Assembly (NCBI GenBank): GCA_947579605.1
Contig: OX388318.1
Location: 23,484,098 to 23,548,097, forward strand
Direction of reading: 5' to 3'
DNA length: 64,000 bases
From: Athripsodes cinereus
Taxonomy: Eukaryota > Arthropoda > Insecta > Trichoptera > Leptoceridae
Made by a program: the position numbers and the translations under genes. The notes beneath the pieces were generated by a model. It made no database searches. It saw only the letters and a list, made by a program, of their open reading frames with translations, and was not told where the DNA came from. Positions 32,985 to 43,692 of the stretch are shown in pieces. The stretch's first letter is position 1, and each line of letters opens with the position of its first letter.

Positions 32985-34026
32985 GTGAGTGTAAGGTACC
33001 TACCTGTCACTGCAATGTTTACTTTCTATGTAATTTAATTGAATAAAATTTCACGATGATTAATCTATGATTCTTTTACTGTTGAGTCTATGATTTGATC
33101 CATGAATAAGTTTCATGAACGATAACTAGCTACTGAGTCGTTTCTATTGTTTAGATTATTATTTCGATGGAAGTTGTAGTTAATTAGCAGCATGAGGGGA
33201 TGTTAAAATTTAACTTGGAAATGACTATTGAATTGTATCAAATTACTTAACTAGGTATTTTTGTGAGGTCGCATGATGATTCTTTATAATGTTATTATTA
33301 TTTTTTCTTCTTTATTGTATTATAGTTTTTATTTACAGGGTGCAGATTATTGTTTTGGTAATGTCTAAGTGCGCTTATATCTGCAATTTTTTTAATATTC
33401 ATGGGAGAATTACTCTTTTATGATTTTTATTGCTTTGAGACATGTTATATTGTGTTTTTATGTGTATTTGTTTCATTGGCTTCGCTGTATCTGCTTCATA
33501 CCTAATTGATGGAGATGAGGCTAGGTCGTATAGCATTGTGTAGAATGATTCACTCAAGTGGGTGTTTGCCACCATTATGCATATTCCTCTGGTTTTAATA
33601 ATCCACATAATATAATTACCCACATTTGTTTTTCATATATATCTCACATAAAATATTTTCTGTTGCACAGAGTGTGACTGCTTTTCTCAAATGGCCAGAG
33701 CAAGCACAAGTACCTCTTAGTTGAGGATGATGAGTGTCATGTTGACTTATTTATTATTATATGCTTCATCTCTATCTAACTATCTTGACATAATTTGTGA
33801 ATGGTTGCATGAACGTACATATACATACAGCTCACATACCTACTTTTAATACTTTTCCTATTTATTGGTGGTTAAGGACATTGAGTTATAGTATTATCAT
33901 TGTTTACTATTTATCTATTATTTTTATATATATATATATATACATATATTATTATTATTATTATTTATATTTTAGGTTTATATAATTTCTTTTTATATTT
34001 ATATTATTTCATTTATTTTGTACAAG
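32985..34026 (+). promoter_or_regulatory. Candidate intron between LINE ORF1 and ORF2
   Basis: TAG|GTGAGT at 32985 is a consensus 5' splice site. A long T-rich tract ending TTTTGTACAAG at 34026 would be its acceptor, two bases before the ORF2 ATG at 34029. Two further CAG acceptor-like sites lie upstream in the tandem repeat. Removing the segment would bring ORF2 close to an upstream leader. This is inference: the genomic copy came from unspliced RNA. Confidence 0.35.
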
Positions 34027-34028
34027 CT

Positions 34029-36992
34029 ATGTCTGTGCTCGATACATCTATTGACTCCTTCTACTCCTTACCATCCCCCTCCTCTTCTCCTCCACCCTAT
34101 GCTCTTTTAGACAACTCCAATTACTTTGATGCCATTAATTCTTCTGGTGACTCGTCTCTTTTGAATCTTTCTGATATGCTTCGCCAATCACTTCCACACA
34201 CGGGTTCTGTCTTCAATGCATGTCATATTAATGCACAAAGCATTCCAGCTCATCACACAGAACTTTTGGACACCTTCTCCAATCTGCCACTTCATGCTCT
34301 TCTTGTTAGCGAATCTTGGTTGAAGCCGACACTACCTAGTTCTCTCTTTCCATTACCTGGTTTCAAATTAATTCGTCATGATAGAATTTCACGTGTTGGT
34401 GGTGGTGTGGCGATATACTTGCGTGAAGATCTTAAGTACAAAATTGTAGGTTCATCAGATGGCGCTGCTATTCGGGATGCTGAGTTTTTGTTTCTGGAGG
34501 TTGGCATTGGGGGGTCTAAGGCTTTGCTTGGTGTGGCGTATTGTCCTCCTAATAGTGATTATTTTGCTAAGTTGGAATCGTGCCTTGAGTCGCTCGTCCC
34601 AAACTATTGCAGGATTTTGTTGATGGGTGACTTGAATACTTGCCTGTTGAAGAATGACAGTCGTTCTCATAGGCTCAAAACTTTACTAAACTCGCTGAAC
34701 TTGCATGTACTCCCATTATCTCCGACTCATAACACAGAAACATCACATACTCTGCTGGACCTCATTATCACCTCTTCAACAGATTTCGTCAGATCATTTG
34801 GTCAGCACACTGCGTCGGGTTTCTCAAATCACGATTTAATTTATGTATCTTTAAAATTGAAAGCACCAAAATTACAAAAGAAAAAACATTCATTTAGAAA
34901 TTTCCGAAGAATTAATACTGAACGTCTCAATGAGGATGCTGGAAACATTAATTGGAGTGATGTGTATCAGTCGGAGGATGTGGACATAAAATTGAGCACT
35001 TTCAATAGTCATATTATTGAGCTTTTTGAGAGGCATGCACCTTTAGTAACTGTCACTATGAAGCACCCACCATCTCCCTGGCTCTCGTCTGACATTCGTA
35101 TGGTCATGGCAAGGCGCGACAGGGCAAAGTCTAAATTCAAACAACATCGTTCTTCTCATTACTGGGAGAAGTATAAGCTTCTTAGAAATATGTGTTCAGG
35201 ATTGTGCAGAGCCGCAAAAAAGAACTATTTTGAAACCGTTTTATCCAATGCAACTACAAACGAATCATGGAAGTTTCTACGACAACAGGGCATTGTTTCA
35301 AATGGTAAAACTTGCACCAATTGCCACATCGATCTTAATATAATGAACAACCACTTTGCCTCTAAACCGGTAGACATAGATCCCGTTTTAAAAGATGCCA
35401 CACTTAACTCTATGGCCATGAATCAGGTTCCTAACTTCGAGACTTTTAAGTTTTCCCCGGTATCACTAAGTGACGTCCGCAAACTGATATTGTCGATCAA
35501 AACATCTGCGGTTGGTAGTGACGGAATCAGTAGAAGAATACTTACACTTATCTTGGATCATATTTTGCCAGTCATTACTCATTTAATTAATCACTCGCTT
35601 TCAGTAGGCTGTTACCCTACTCAGTGGAAGGCTGCTCATGTTATTCCTCTTCCTAAGGTAAGCACTCCGGGTACTGTCAAGGATTTTAGGCCTATATCAA
35701 TTCTCCCAACATTATCCAAAGTTGCGGAAAAGGTGGTTCATGCTCAATTAACAGATTTTCTCAATGCACACAAACTGTTGGATCCACTCCAATCGGGATT
35801 TAAGAAAGGGCATAGCACTACTTCCGCTCTGTTAAAAGTTACCGAGGATGTTAGATTGGCGATGGAGAATGGTCAACTTTCCTTTTTAGTTTTATTGGAC
35901 TTCAGTAGCGCTTTCAATAGTGTTGACTTCGATCTGCTCTTGGCCAGACTAAAGTCTTTTAACATTTCTGGATTACCTCTCCAGTGGTTTCAATCATATC
36001 TCACTCATCGCTCTCAAAAAGTTGTTACATCGGAGGGTGTTTCTGACTGGGTAGGTCTTGAAGCGGGGGTTCCTCAAGGAGGTATTTTATCTCCTTTACT
36101 TTTTTCTATTTTTATCGCTTCAATGACTCGTGATCTTTCGTGTTCATACCATGTATATGCCGACGACTTACAGTTATATTCTCATTTTAAAACCGATTGT
36201 GTTTTCTCAGCTGTAAACTCTATGAACCAGAACTTAGATCGCATTGGGCGTTGGTGTGAGCACAACGGTCTACTCATAAATCCAACTAAGTCGCAAGCAA
36301 TTTTATTAGGTAGCTCAAGGCTTTTATCCCGGGTGGATACTTCCACTATTCCATTGTTTCTGTTAAACAAGTCTTCTATTGAACTTGTCGATCATGTGAA
36401 GGACTTGGGTATCTATTTGGACTCAAGGCTGTCGTGGTGGAAGCAGGTGAGTGAAGTGAGCCGTAAGGTTTTCGGTACATTGCACTCTCTCAAACGATTT
36501 CAAAACTTTCTCTCTACCAAAACCAAAACCCTGCTGGTGCAATCGCTCATCCTTCCCATGCTCGACTATGCTGATATATGTTATTTGGATCTCACTGTTG
36601 AGTTGCTAAACAAATTGGAACGTCTTCAGAATGTGTGCATCAGATATATTTTCAATTTGCGCAAATATGATCACATATCATCTTACAGACACCAGTTAAA
36701 TTGGAAAACTATTGGTCAGAGAAGAGACATACACATCCTCTGTTTCCTATTTAAGGTATTATCAGATCCTAACTATCCGGTATATCTCAGAGACAGATTC
36801 CAATTTGCCGCAGAGCATGGACTTCCACTCAGATCTGGGAATAATAGGCTGCTTTTAATTCCTTCACATCATTCCGATTATTATTCTTCATCTTTCAGCA
36901 TTCACGGCGCTAGACTCTGGAACCAGCTTCCTCCAACAATTCGTACCAGCTCATCGTTTTCTTCTTTTAAAAATAGATTAGTCTCTAGATGA
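34029..36992 (+). CDS. LINE ORF2: APE endonuclease-reverse transcriptase
   Basis: 987 codons. It nicks target DNA and copies the element's RNA from the nick. I chose the ATG at 34029 (MSVLDTS) because the 43 codons before it in frame are Phe/Tyr/Ile-rich translations of an AT microsatellite. Residues 62-278 form the APE-type endonuclease: ACHINAQS, SESW (E95), AYCPPN, GDLN (200-203), LLDLIIT, SNHD (266-269). The reverse transcriptase spans about 520-790: DFRPISIL (D552), QSGFKKGHST, LLDFSSAFNSVD (first catalytic Asp about 624), GVPQGGILSPLLF and YADD (710-713, catalytic pair 712-713). A CR1-type C-terminal thumb follows (LDYADICYLD, LNKLERLQNVCIRYIF). No RNase H, CCHC or second endonuclease. 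No stop or frameshift, so it may be active. Confidence 0.93.
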   Translation: MSVLDTSIDSFYSLPSPSSSPPPYALLDNSNYFDAINSSGDSSLLNLSDMLRQSLPHTGSVFNACHINAQSIPAHHTELLDTFSNLPLHALLVSESWLKPTLPSSLFPLPGFKLIRHDRISRVGGGVAIYLREDLKYKIVGSSDGAAIRDAEFLFLEVGIGGSKALLGVAYCPPNSDYFAKLESCLESLVPNYCRILLMGDLNTCLLKNDSRSHRLKTLLNSLNLHVLPLSPTHNTETSHTLLDLIITSSTDFVRSFGQHTASGFSNHDLIYVSLKLKAPKLQKKKHSFRNFRRINTERLNEDAGNINWSDVYQSEDVDIKLSTFNSHIIELFERHAPLVTVTMKHPPSPWLSSDIRMVMARRDRAKSKFKQHRSSHYWEKYKLLRNMCSGLCRAAKKNYFETVLSNATTNESWKFLRQQGIVSNGKTCTNCHIDLNIMNNHFASKPVDIDPVLKDATLNSMAMNQVPNFETFKFSPVSLSDVRKLILSIKTSAVGSDGISRRILTLILDHILPVITHLINHSLSVGCYPTQWKAAHVIPLPKVSTPGTVKDFRPISILPTLSKVAEKVVHAQLTDFLNAHKLLDPLQSGFKKGHSTTSALLKVTEDVRLAMENGQLSFLVLLDFSSAFNSVDFDLLLARLKSFNISGLPLQWFQSYLTHRSQKVVTSEGVSDWVGLEAGVPQGGILSPLLFSIFIASMTRDLSCSYHVYADDLQLYSHFKTDCVFSAVNSMNQNLDRIGRWCEHNGLLINPTKSQAILLGSSRLLSRVDTSTIPLFLLNKSSIELVDHVKDLGIYLDSRLSWWKQVSEVSRKVFGTLHSLKRFQNFLSTKTKTLLVQSLILPMLDYADICYLDLTVELLNKLERLQNVCIRYIFNLRKYDHISSYRHQLNWKTIGQRRDIHILCFLFKVLSDPNYPVYLRDRFQFAAEHGLPLRSGNNRLLLIPSHHSDYYSSSFSIHGARLWNQLPPTIRTSSSFSSFKNRLVSR

Positions 36993-37478
36993 TATTTTAT
37001 GTAACTTGTTGACACTTGATAAAGAGCTCTTTCCCCCCCCCCCTCCCCCCTCTCCCTTGTCCTCACCAGGAGTGCAAAGATATCAATTTTTTGCACATGT
37101 ATCACATACGTTTAATTTGTTTTTATTATAGTATTTTATTTTATCTTATGTATGTATTATTATTATTTATTGTATGCATGTATTATTTATGTATATGTAT
37201 AAATTATTTATTTATATATTTAAAACTTTTTCTCTTTGGGTTCCTGTATTTATTTTTTTATTTTTTTTACTATTTTTATTATTAGGTAGGCATAGACCTA
37301 TTTTTTATTTTATTTTTATTTTTTATGTTAATGTTTTAGGGTTGACTGGAAGACGTTGCCTAGCAACAAGTCCGCCTTTTGGCCTAATTTTGTTGATTGT
37401 CACGTTTTGTAATTTTGTTGTTTATGTATTTGTGTAAAATTATGGTCAATAAAGATTTATTTATTTATTTATTTATTT
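36993..37478 (+). other. LINE 3' UTR and tail
   Basis: T-rich, with a C-run at 37033-37051 and a GC-richer patch (GGAAGACGTTGCCTAGCAAC). It ends in GGTCAATAAAG and a TTTA-repeat tail. A CAATAAAG before a short-repeat tail also occurs in the fragments at 3069 and 46187. Confidence 0.75.
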
Positions 37479-37540
37479 AAGTATGTAAGGATAGATCAAC
37501 ACGACATTCCGTTCTCTCTGCCTACCCCATGGTTAGAGGT
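37479..37540 (+). pseudogene. RTE-like LINE remnant (right part of the host)
   Basis: AAGTATGTAAGGATAGATCA, then ATTCCGTTCTCTCTGCCTAC and CCC continue the copy interrupted at 31628 and match the 3' end of the 27060 fragment. Confidence 0.7.
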
Positions 37541-37647
37541 TAAAGATAGATAGATAAATTAATGTTTTAATATAATATCTCTATTCAATGAGTATTTCTT
37601 GATTAATTGAGCTTAAAAATAATTTTGTTAATATAGGTACGTATGAT

Positions 37648-37748
37648 TTATACTGGCACGAAGAGGACAGTTTGTATGTTTCTTACATACAGCTGATCTG
37701 CTGGCTACCCCACTTGTGGGATATGCCGTGATGGTATAGTATAGTATA
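37648..37748 (+). mobile_element. Family A, 5'-truncated, perfect TSD
   Basis: TACTGGCACGAAGAGGACAG to the TATAG-repeat tail, flanked by the 11-bp TSD GTACGTATGAT (37637-37647 and 37749-37759). A clean young insertion of only the 3' 100 bp. Confidence 0.88.
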
Positions 37749-38141
37749 GTACGTATGATAAACGTCGTACAAGTTCATAATATTTTTAAGATACACGAAA
37801 AAATGTGATTGATAAAATCTACACCCGAATACCGTTAGGTCACCTACCGTGAATAAATAATAATAATAATAATTTAATATTTACACATATGTAGGTACGT
37901 GTATACCTCAATTCAACACATACATACATGCCTGACCTATCAACTTTCATTTGAGATTTGTATAAATAATAATATTGATATGAATACGGTCTAGGTCATT
38001 GTCCATAGAGAATCATAATACTCCTCACCGTATATATACAGGGTGTCAACTGTCCAGCCATAAAGTAAATACTTTTTTTTTATTAATATGTATATGTATT
38101 ATATCCAGAATAGTTAGGTATTTATTATTTTTCGAATTTAA

Positions 38142-38389
38142 CCCCTTCAGACCCTGTGTCGCAAAAATTACGCACATAACAAAATAAAGCCTTATAAATT
38201 CCTTGTTCAATATATTTTACTTTATTGCCATCTCTCTAGGCACTAAATAAACTATTTAAATTGTTTAAAAATCATACCACTAGTAGGTGTATACAATTTT
38301 TATCATACATTACATGTATTATAATTTTACCATTTTGGCCAATAATTAGACATTTTTTTTCCATTAACAATAATTCAGGTTTTAAGGGG
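38142..38389. mobile_element. piggyBac-like MITE
   Basis: Flanked by TTAA on both sides (38138-38141, 38390-38393). Ends CCCCTTCAGACCC and, reversed, CCCCTTAAAACC are imperfect inverted repeats starting with C-runs, as in piggyBac-type elements. 248 bp, non-coding. Confidence 0.7.
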
Positions 38390-38433
38390 TTAAGATAAAA
38401 ATAATAAAAAATCTTTATTAACTACAAAGTTGT

Positions 38434-38992
38434 CTTTAATCATAAGGATAGGGTAGATAATATAGATAATAGTGGGGTTTATTGTATTAGTTGTAAGGAT
38501 TGTAATATGAAGTATATAGGCCAAACAAGTAGAGCAATTAAAACTCGCATTCAGGAACATAACAGGGCATTCAGGGGGTTATCCGGATACTCGGAGATTG
38601 CAGACCATTATATACAACATGATCATTCTATTGACATGCAAGGTACTAAGGTCTTGCACTCCGAGTCTAAGATTAGCAAATTAAATGCCTTGGAGATTCT
38701 TGAAATCCATAAAAACAAGAATAATTTGGTGAATATCCAAATACCATATGCATCTCCTTTGTTGATATACCCATCTCCTTCCCTCTTATCAAACACCCTC
38801 AACTCCGCCCATTCTCCCCCACCTTCAAACTCCCCCCCACCACTAGTATAAGTTAGTAATAGAAAACAGACTCACTACATATGAACTTAAACTAATTAGT
38901 CCTCCTGATGATGCCAAGTAGAAGCCTTGGCGAAAACGTTTGAGGTGAATAAATTTAATTTGGAAATTATACAGTGTTTTTAAATTCATTTT
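38434..38992 (+). mobile_element. Penelope-like element, 5'-truncated, GIY-YIG endonuclease
   Basis: The frame open from 38405 to 38851 reads SGVYCISCKDCNMKYIGQTS, then RIQEHNRAF, ADHYIQHDHSID and NALEILEIHKN. GVY...YIG with the following Arg and a later Glu is the GIY-YIG nuclease core; CxxC plus later His residues fit the zinc-binding insert of Penelope-like elements. The reverse transcriptase part is missing. Near-identical flanks AACTACAAAGTTGT and AATTACAAAGTTGT (13/14) look like a TSD, giving these bounds. The left one lies in frame with upstream sequence, however, so the true 5' edge may be slightly earlier. The 3' end has CCTGATGATGCC and GGCGAAAACGTTTGAGGTG. Confidence 0.8.
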
Positions 38993-39049
38993 AATTACAA
39001 AGTTGTTATAGTACAATGATGAGAAAAAAATATTATGAATAAAAATCAG

Positions 39050-39233
39050 TATGGTTACTCTTGACACAATCCAAATACGACCTTAATCTGTGATTTTAGT
39101 AAAAAAAATACGTGCATATCAATCTCGCGGTAGCGGTATCGTGATATTTTTGAATATAGTCCCTTCGCGCATCGTAGGATTAAGATCAAGACAATATTAA
39201 GATCGTATTTAGATTTTGTCTAGAGTAACCCTG
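39050..39233. mobile_element. Fold-back MITE, CWG-target family
   Basis: TATGGTTACTCTTGACACAA to TGTCTAGAGTAACCCTG, with the central block CTCGCGGTAGCGGTATCG. Flanks are CAG and CTG. Confidence 0.8.
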
Positions 39234-39239
39234 CTGATC

Positions 39240-40405
39240 AAAAAGTATAAAACAATGCAAAGACATGTAAAATACAAGTAAGTAAGCAATAATAACATTC
39301 CAACAGTCTCAGATCCAAACAGTGCACACCTCAACAAAAGCATACAAAATAAATACATAAAATGTCACAATCTCGCACACACAGTACAACCCATTCATTC
39401 AAATACATCCACACTTCCCACACTTAACAAAAAGATTTGTATTTTAAAAACAAAAGTAAAAAAATACGTCAACAAACACTACCTACACATTTCCCAATAT
39501 ATATTTCTTCTCTTTTTTTAATTCCACTTTCACGAACTTGGCACTTTAAAAGGGGGTGGGAAGGGAGGAGTACAACATCTTCAAGACAACCCTGGGTGTA
39601 TACCAAAAAATATACTTGTAGATAAATAATATCAAAATATATTTTAAAAAAAATGTTGCGTAAGGGAACATCCTGTATAATTTTATTTACTTAGACACAA
39701 ATATTTGTATAAAAATTCATATGTCAAAGATGAAATCAATATTAATAGTGAACAAATGTACGATATGTATGTAGGTACTTATCTACTAGCCAACACGCCC
39801 GTGAAACGCCTCAATAGTAAAGTTGTTGATAATGTTTCATAATCAGAATATAAAAGATCAATAACATATTGATTTATTAATAATGGTGAACTACAGGTGG
39901 CTATCACTAAATAATTATTGTACCTACATCTAACGGATATTAATACATATTGTGTACCTAACTACAGATGATGGAGTGAATTTTATATTAGGAAAGTAAC
40001 AGCGAATTAATTAATATAATATTTTGAACGTTTTGAAAAGGGTATCCTACAACCTACAATGCACTTCTGTTAATTGATAAACTTGAAAAAATAACAGAAT
40101 GCTTTGTAGAATACTCTTTAAAAATATTCAAAATGTCTGGAAACTGTTGCATAGTTAATTCTTAAAAAAATAGATGATAGTTTTTACCATTTGTCTTTGC
40201 TGAGACGAATTGTACTCGCAGACGTGGTTGTCTGAGGAACAAATAATAGCAAGATCATATTATTATTTTTTGATTTAGATAATAAATATTTAAATAAAAA
40301 AACACTGTTTACTTTCATTTAAAATTGTTATAATATTAAAAGCTTTAGCATATTATTAATTAGATTCTACAGGATGGAAACATGTTGAGCCCATTGAATA
40401 ATGGC
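39240..40405. other. Spacer; G-poor strand-biased tract at ~39290-39520
   Basis: About 230 bases are very poor in G on the plus strand (runs such as ACAACCCATTCATTCAAATA), an unusual skew here. A G-rich patch (AAAGGGGGTGGGAAGGGAGG) follows at 39549. No gene or repeat end identified. Confidence 0.35.
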
Positions 40406-40407
40406 CC

Positions 40408-40555
40408 ATCGTGGTTAGATGGAAGAAATTACTATAAAGTGATAATCTCGCCACTGCATATCGCCACGTTCTTTTTTTATGAAAACTGCTTTGTTGATTT
40501 TGTTATGTATATTATGATGTGCAAGAAGAATAAAATAAATAAATAAATAAATAAG
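40408..40555 (+). repeat. Family B: LINE 3'-end fragment
   Basis: GGTTAGATGGAAGAAATTAC, ATAATCTCGCCACTGCATAT and GATGTGCAAGAAGAATAAAA with an AATA-repeat tail. Confidence 0.7.
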
Positions 40556-40689
40556 GGAGCATGTATGAGGAATTTTATGACAGTGACGGAAGCGAAAAAT
40601 GTGAGAAAGGAGTAAATGGCATCCTTTCTGCCAACCCCTCAAATAAAGCAGCATGATGGTGATAATGATGATGATAATTGTCTGTTTTT

Positions 40690-40905
40690 TCTGTGCCATT
40701 CTTTTCTGAAAGTCTTCGAGTGTCCTGTAAATGGCAGATATTTGTTAAACATCATGTATAAGACATTTTACATCTTCAATTCAGCGATGACGTATGCCAC
40801 CCATCCTGATTGTCTTAATTTTTATGGCACAGAAAGGATGACCTGTTCGTCCATAACATGTAGTTAGTCCACTGGTTGCACAATTGATGGATATTCCTAT
40901 GTTAC
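40690..40905 (+). mobile_element. Family A, diverged
   Basis: TTCGAGTGTCCTGTAAATGG, AAGACATTTTACATCTTCAA and CCACCCATCCTGATTGTC match; the 3' block is degraded (GCACAATTGATGGATAT). Confidence 0.7.
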
Positions 40906-41310
40906 ACAAAATTTCACAAATAATATTATAACTGGTTCATCATGGACATAAATTTCAGAAAATAAATTATTATTATTATCTTTGCTTATGTTTTTGGCAT
41001 TCGCAATATAACAATTTCTAGACATGATATGATTTTTTAGATTATTATGTAATAATTGTTATTTTTTGAGCTTTTTATTTGCTACCGCGGTTTCGGTGGA
41101 GCGTCCACCATTAACGAGCGTTAATCTAAAACTCTAATATTATTATTATCTAATATTATTATTATTATTACGACAAAGAGACGATTCTTACCGGTATCAT
41201 TACAGCAGAAGGCCAATGCGATCCCAGAAGAAAATCAACAACATCTAGACAACAACACAACAATTACAACACAATCTCAATCTTCCTGACAAACTCCGCA
41301 TACGTATATA
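40906..41310. other. AT-rich spacer, nothing recognised
   Basis: An ATT microsatellite lies near 41140-41170. A less AT-rich patch at 41180-41290 is not recognised. Confidence 0.4.
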
Positions 41311-41468
41311 TATAATGAGTTACAATCCACTGGATTGGTCTGCAACGAGTTTTGACTTTCTTCTCCATTCCTCCCTATTCTCAGCCAGTCTTTTCAGCTC
41401 TACGTATGAGCCACAATTCATGTCCCTCTTCAGTTGGTCCATATACGCGTCTCTTGGTCGGCCTCTAT
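41311..41468 (-). pseudogene. RTE-like LINE ORF2 3' end
   Basis: Reverse strand reads RPRDAYMDQLKRDMNC, then LKRLAENREEWRRKSKLVAD and the stop. Nearly identical to the 14540 fragment, so a young 5'-truncated insertion of the same LINE. Confidence 0.75.
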
Positions 41469-42150
41469 ATTATTTAAATACGTATATTATTTAAATAAAT
41501 TAATATAAGTAGGTATATCATTTCGGTATAGGAAAAAAAATATATTAAGAGCAGTGACTGCTATTTGTCACATATTTAAACTATTACCGATTTAAAAGAA
41601 ATGTATTATACCTACCTACTAAATAAAATATCATCAATGAAATTGAGTAGTGATGTATACAAAATATATAACAAACAAATATAATATGTGCTCTGTTAAT
41701 TAATTAATAAATTGAGTTGGTCAGGTGTTTGCAGGTGTTCTGCTCTCTGCCAATCTCACTGTTGACTGTGATTTCCCTATCGTGGGAACATAAAAAATAT
41801 CAAGTATCTTACTCTATGTATACAATTTATCGTCATGCAGAACAGCGAAATTCGCTTCACTTTGTAATGCTTAATTAATTTCCTTTTATCTATCCAAATC
41901 TTTGATTTTAGCTTCTTAAATTAATAATCCTTTTAATGTTATGTATATTTTGTAATAAATTCAATGTAATGTATCTACCTTCATAGTTTATAATATTATA
42001 ATCTGCTCCTTTCCTTTACTTTTTAAGGAGGGTAAAACATGTCTTTTCTAAACCTAATATAATAGTTTCATGTATTAAGTTTACATACCTATATGTATGT
42101 ACTTTTTAGTGTGTAAAATTCCAAAGAAAATTATTTCTACTACTTTGCTT
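41469..42150. other. AT-rich spacer, nothing recognised
   Basis: No supported feature. Confidence 0.4.
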
Positions 42151-42154
42151 CTAT

Positions 42155-42195
42155 AATATAATGCTATATTCCACAAGTGGGGTAATCAGCAATGG
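42155..42195 (-). mobile_element. Family A, 3' scrap
   Basis: ATTCCACAAGTGGGGTAATC matches the 3' block in reverse. Confidence 0.45.
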
Positions 42196-42205
42196 TAAAT
42201 GGAAG

Positions 42206-42340
42206 TGGTTAGATGGAAGAAATTACTTTATAGTGATAATCTCGCCACTGCACATCGTCCTAGTTTTTAAAAAATTGTATTATTTTGTTAACACTGTAAT
42301 GTAATGATGATGTGCAAAAAGAATAAATAAATAAATAAAG
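42206..42340 (+). repeat. Family B: LINE 3'-end fragment
   Basis: GGTTAGATGGAAGAAATTAC to GTGCAAAAAGAATAAATAAA, the best-preserved B copy together with 19272. Confidence 0.7.
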
Positions 42341-42576
42341 ATAGATAAATAAATAGATTTAACTCATTAAATTCCACATCAAAATTGAATGAAGAAAGAA
42401 AATCATACAATTCAGTAATTATACTATTTACCACGTATAACCTATGGGATATGGACTTATTTTAATCTATCTGAAATTGTGCAATGAGGCACTTACAAAA
42501 TTACGACATATCCTCAAAAATATTTATGGTAACATTTCTTAAACTAGATAATTTCGTCATTTCATAATAATATATT

Positions 42577-42815
42577 GTGGGTTACAATCCATTGGATTTG
42601 TCTGCAACGAGTTTGAATTTCCTTCTCCTATCCTCCCTACTTTCTGCAAGTCTCTTCAATCCTACGTTTGTGCCACAGTTCATTTCGGTTTCTCTTGATC
42701 CATAAAGATGTCTCTTGGTCGGCCTCTACCATTTCTGCTTTCGATCTTGCCCTCCATGATGGTGATGAGCAGGCCTGGGTGCCTGATGTTTTGGCCAATC
42801 CAGTTTGCTAGTTGT
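42577..42815 (-). pseudogene. RTE-like LINE ORF2 3' part (empty-site reference)
   Basis: Contiguous, diverged copy of the LINE split at 14741/21017. Reverse strand: NWIGQNIRHPGLLITI-like sequence, then a GRPRDIFMDQ-like patch and EDRRRKFKLVADKSNG. It reads without interruption through the CTGGG site where the 6.3-kb element inserted, and so gives the pre-insertion state. Confidence 0.65.
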
Positions 42816-43465
42816 TATCGCATAGGGAGATACGTATTAAATATCTTTTGATTATAATATATATGATCATTACATTCCATAAGCGAAAAGATATTGTAAA
42901 ATATAATTATGTTAAAAATTCTAAGGAAAAAATCAATTTATTAATGAATCAATCAATTAATTTCGTGGGTTGTATCGAGTGTGAAAGTTATTTATTAATG
43001 ATGCCTTTAATAAAAAAGATATAACTATACTTATAATAGGAAAAGTGAAGTTTTGGTAACTATTATTTAAAATATTATTTTGTTGTTATTTTATTGGGTA
43101 TTATGCAAAAATAATTTACGATTGTGAACCACCTGTGAGATGAAAAAATAATTATTATTAATTCTGTCGATATGTAGATACCTACCTACCTACTTACCAA
43201 CCGTGAGAAATGATAATTTTTACATATAACTATCTTCAGAAGTGTGGAAATAAGAATACAAGTGAATACAAATGAATTATTACCATTATATACTGATTAA
43301 TATATTGATTAGTGTGTGGTGGCAATAAAATATTAAACTTTCTTCCTTATTCGGAATGTGTGAAGGCATTTTACCTTACCTTATATAAAATCTTTAATGG
43401 TCATTAAAAGAAATACAATAGGTTAGCTTATGTTGCGCAATTTAATGGCATCTTTTTTCGTTTAG
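42816..43465. other. AT-rich spacer, nothing recognised
   Basis: No supported feature. Confidence 0.4.
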
Positions 43466-43469
43466 TGCA

Positions 43470-43640
43470 CCGGAAGTCATTGAGTGTCCTGTAAAAGGCA
43501 TTATTTGAAAAAATATATAAAGACATTTTACATCTTTAATTCAGCATTTTTTTTTGTTATCACGGAGAGGACAGCTTGTATGTTTACTACATACAGCTGG
43601 TATGCTTGCTACCTCACATGTGAGGTATGCCTTGATAGTA
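43470..43640 (+). mobile_element. Family A, diverged with internal deletion
   Basis: GAGTGTCCTGTAAAAGGCAT, AGACATTTTACATCTTTAAT, then a T-run in place of the GATGAGG part, and GGAGAGGACAGCTTGTATG to CACATGTGAGGTATGCC. Confidence 0.65.
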
Positions 43641-43692
43641 AAATATGGCAATAGTTGATATAGTACAAGCATTTAGATGTTTTTTTTATAAT

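Larger units (their letters stand above)
31629..37478 (+). mobile_element. Full-length, apparently intact LINE (CR1/Jockey group)
   Basis: A 5.85-kb unit: short 5' UTR (31629-31712), ORF1, 1.6-kb inter-ORF segment, ORF2, ~480-bp 3' UTR ending CAATAAAG and a TTTA-repeat tail. Bounds come from the TSD AAGTAT at 31623-31628 and 37479-37484 and from the host RTE-like LINE, which reads through when the unit is removed. Both ORFs are open end to end, so the insertion is young. Clade: APE endonuclease plus YADD reverse transcriptase and no RNase H put it in the CR1/Jockey assemblage; finer placement needs a tree. Confidence 0.9.

Noticed and set aside
33900..34028. N-terminal extension of LINE ORF2
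   Set aside because: The 43 extra codons translate an AT microsatellite and T-rich tract; the ATG at 34029 starts protein-like sequence.
37016..37437. Hydrophobic 87-89-codon frames after ORF2
   Set aside because: Phe/Tyr/Leu-rich translations of T-rich LINE 3' UTR; they mimic membrane proteins.
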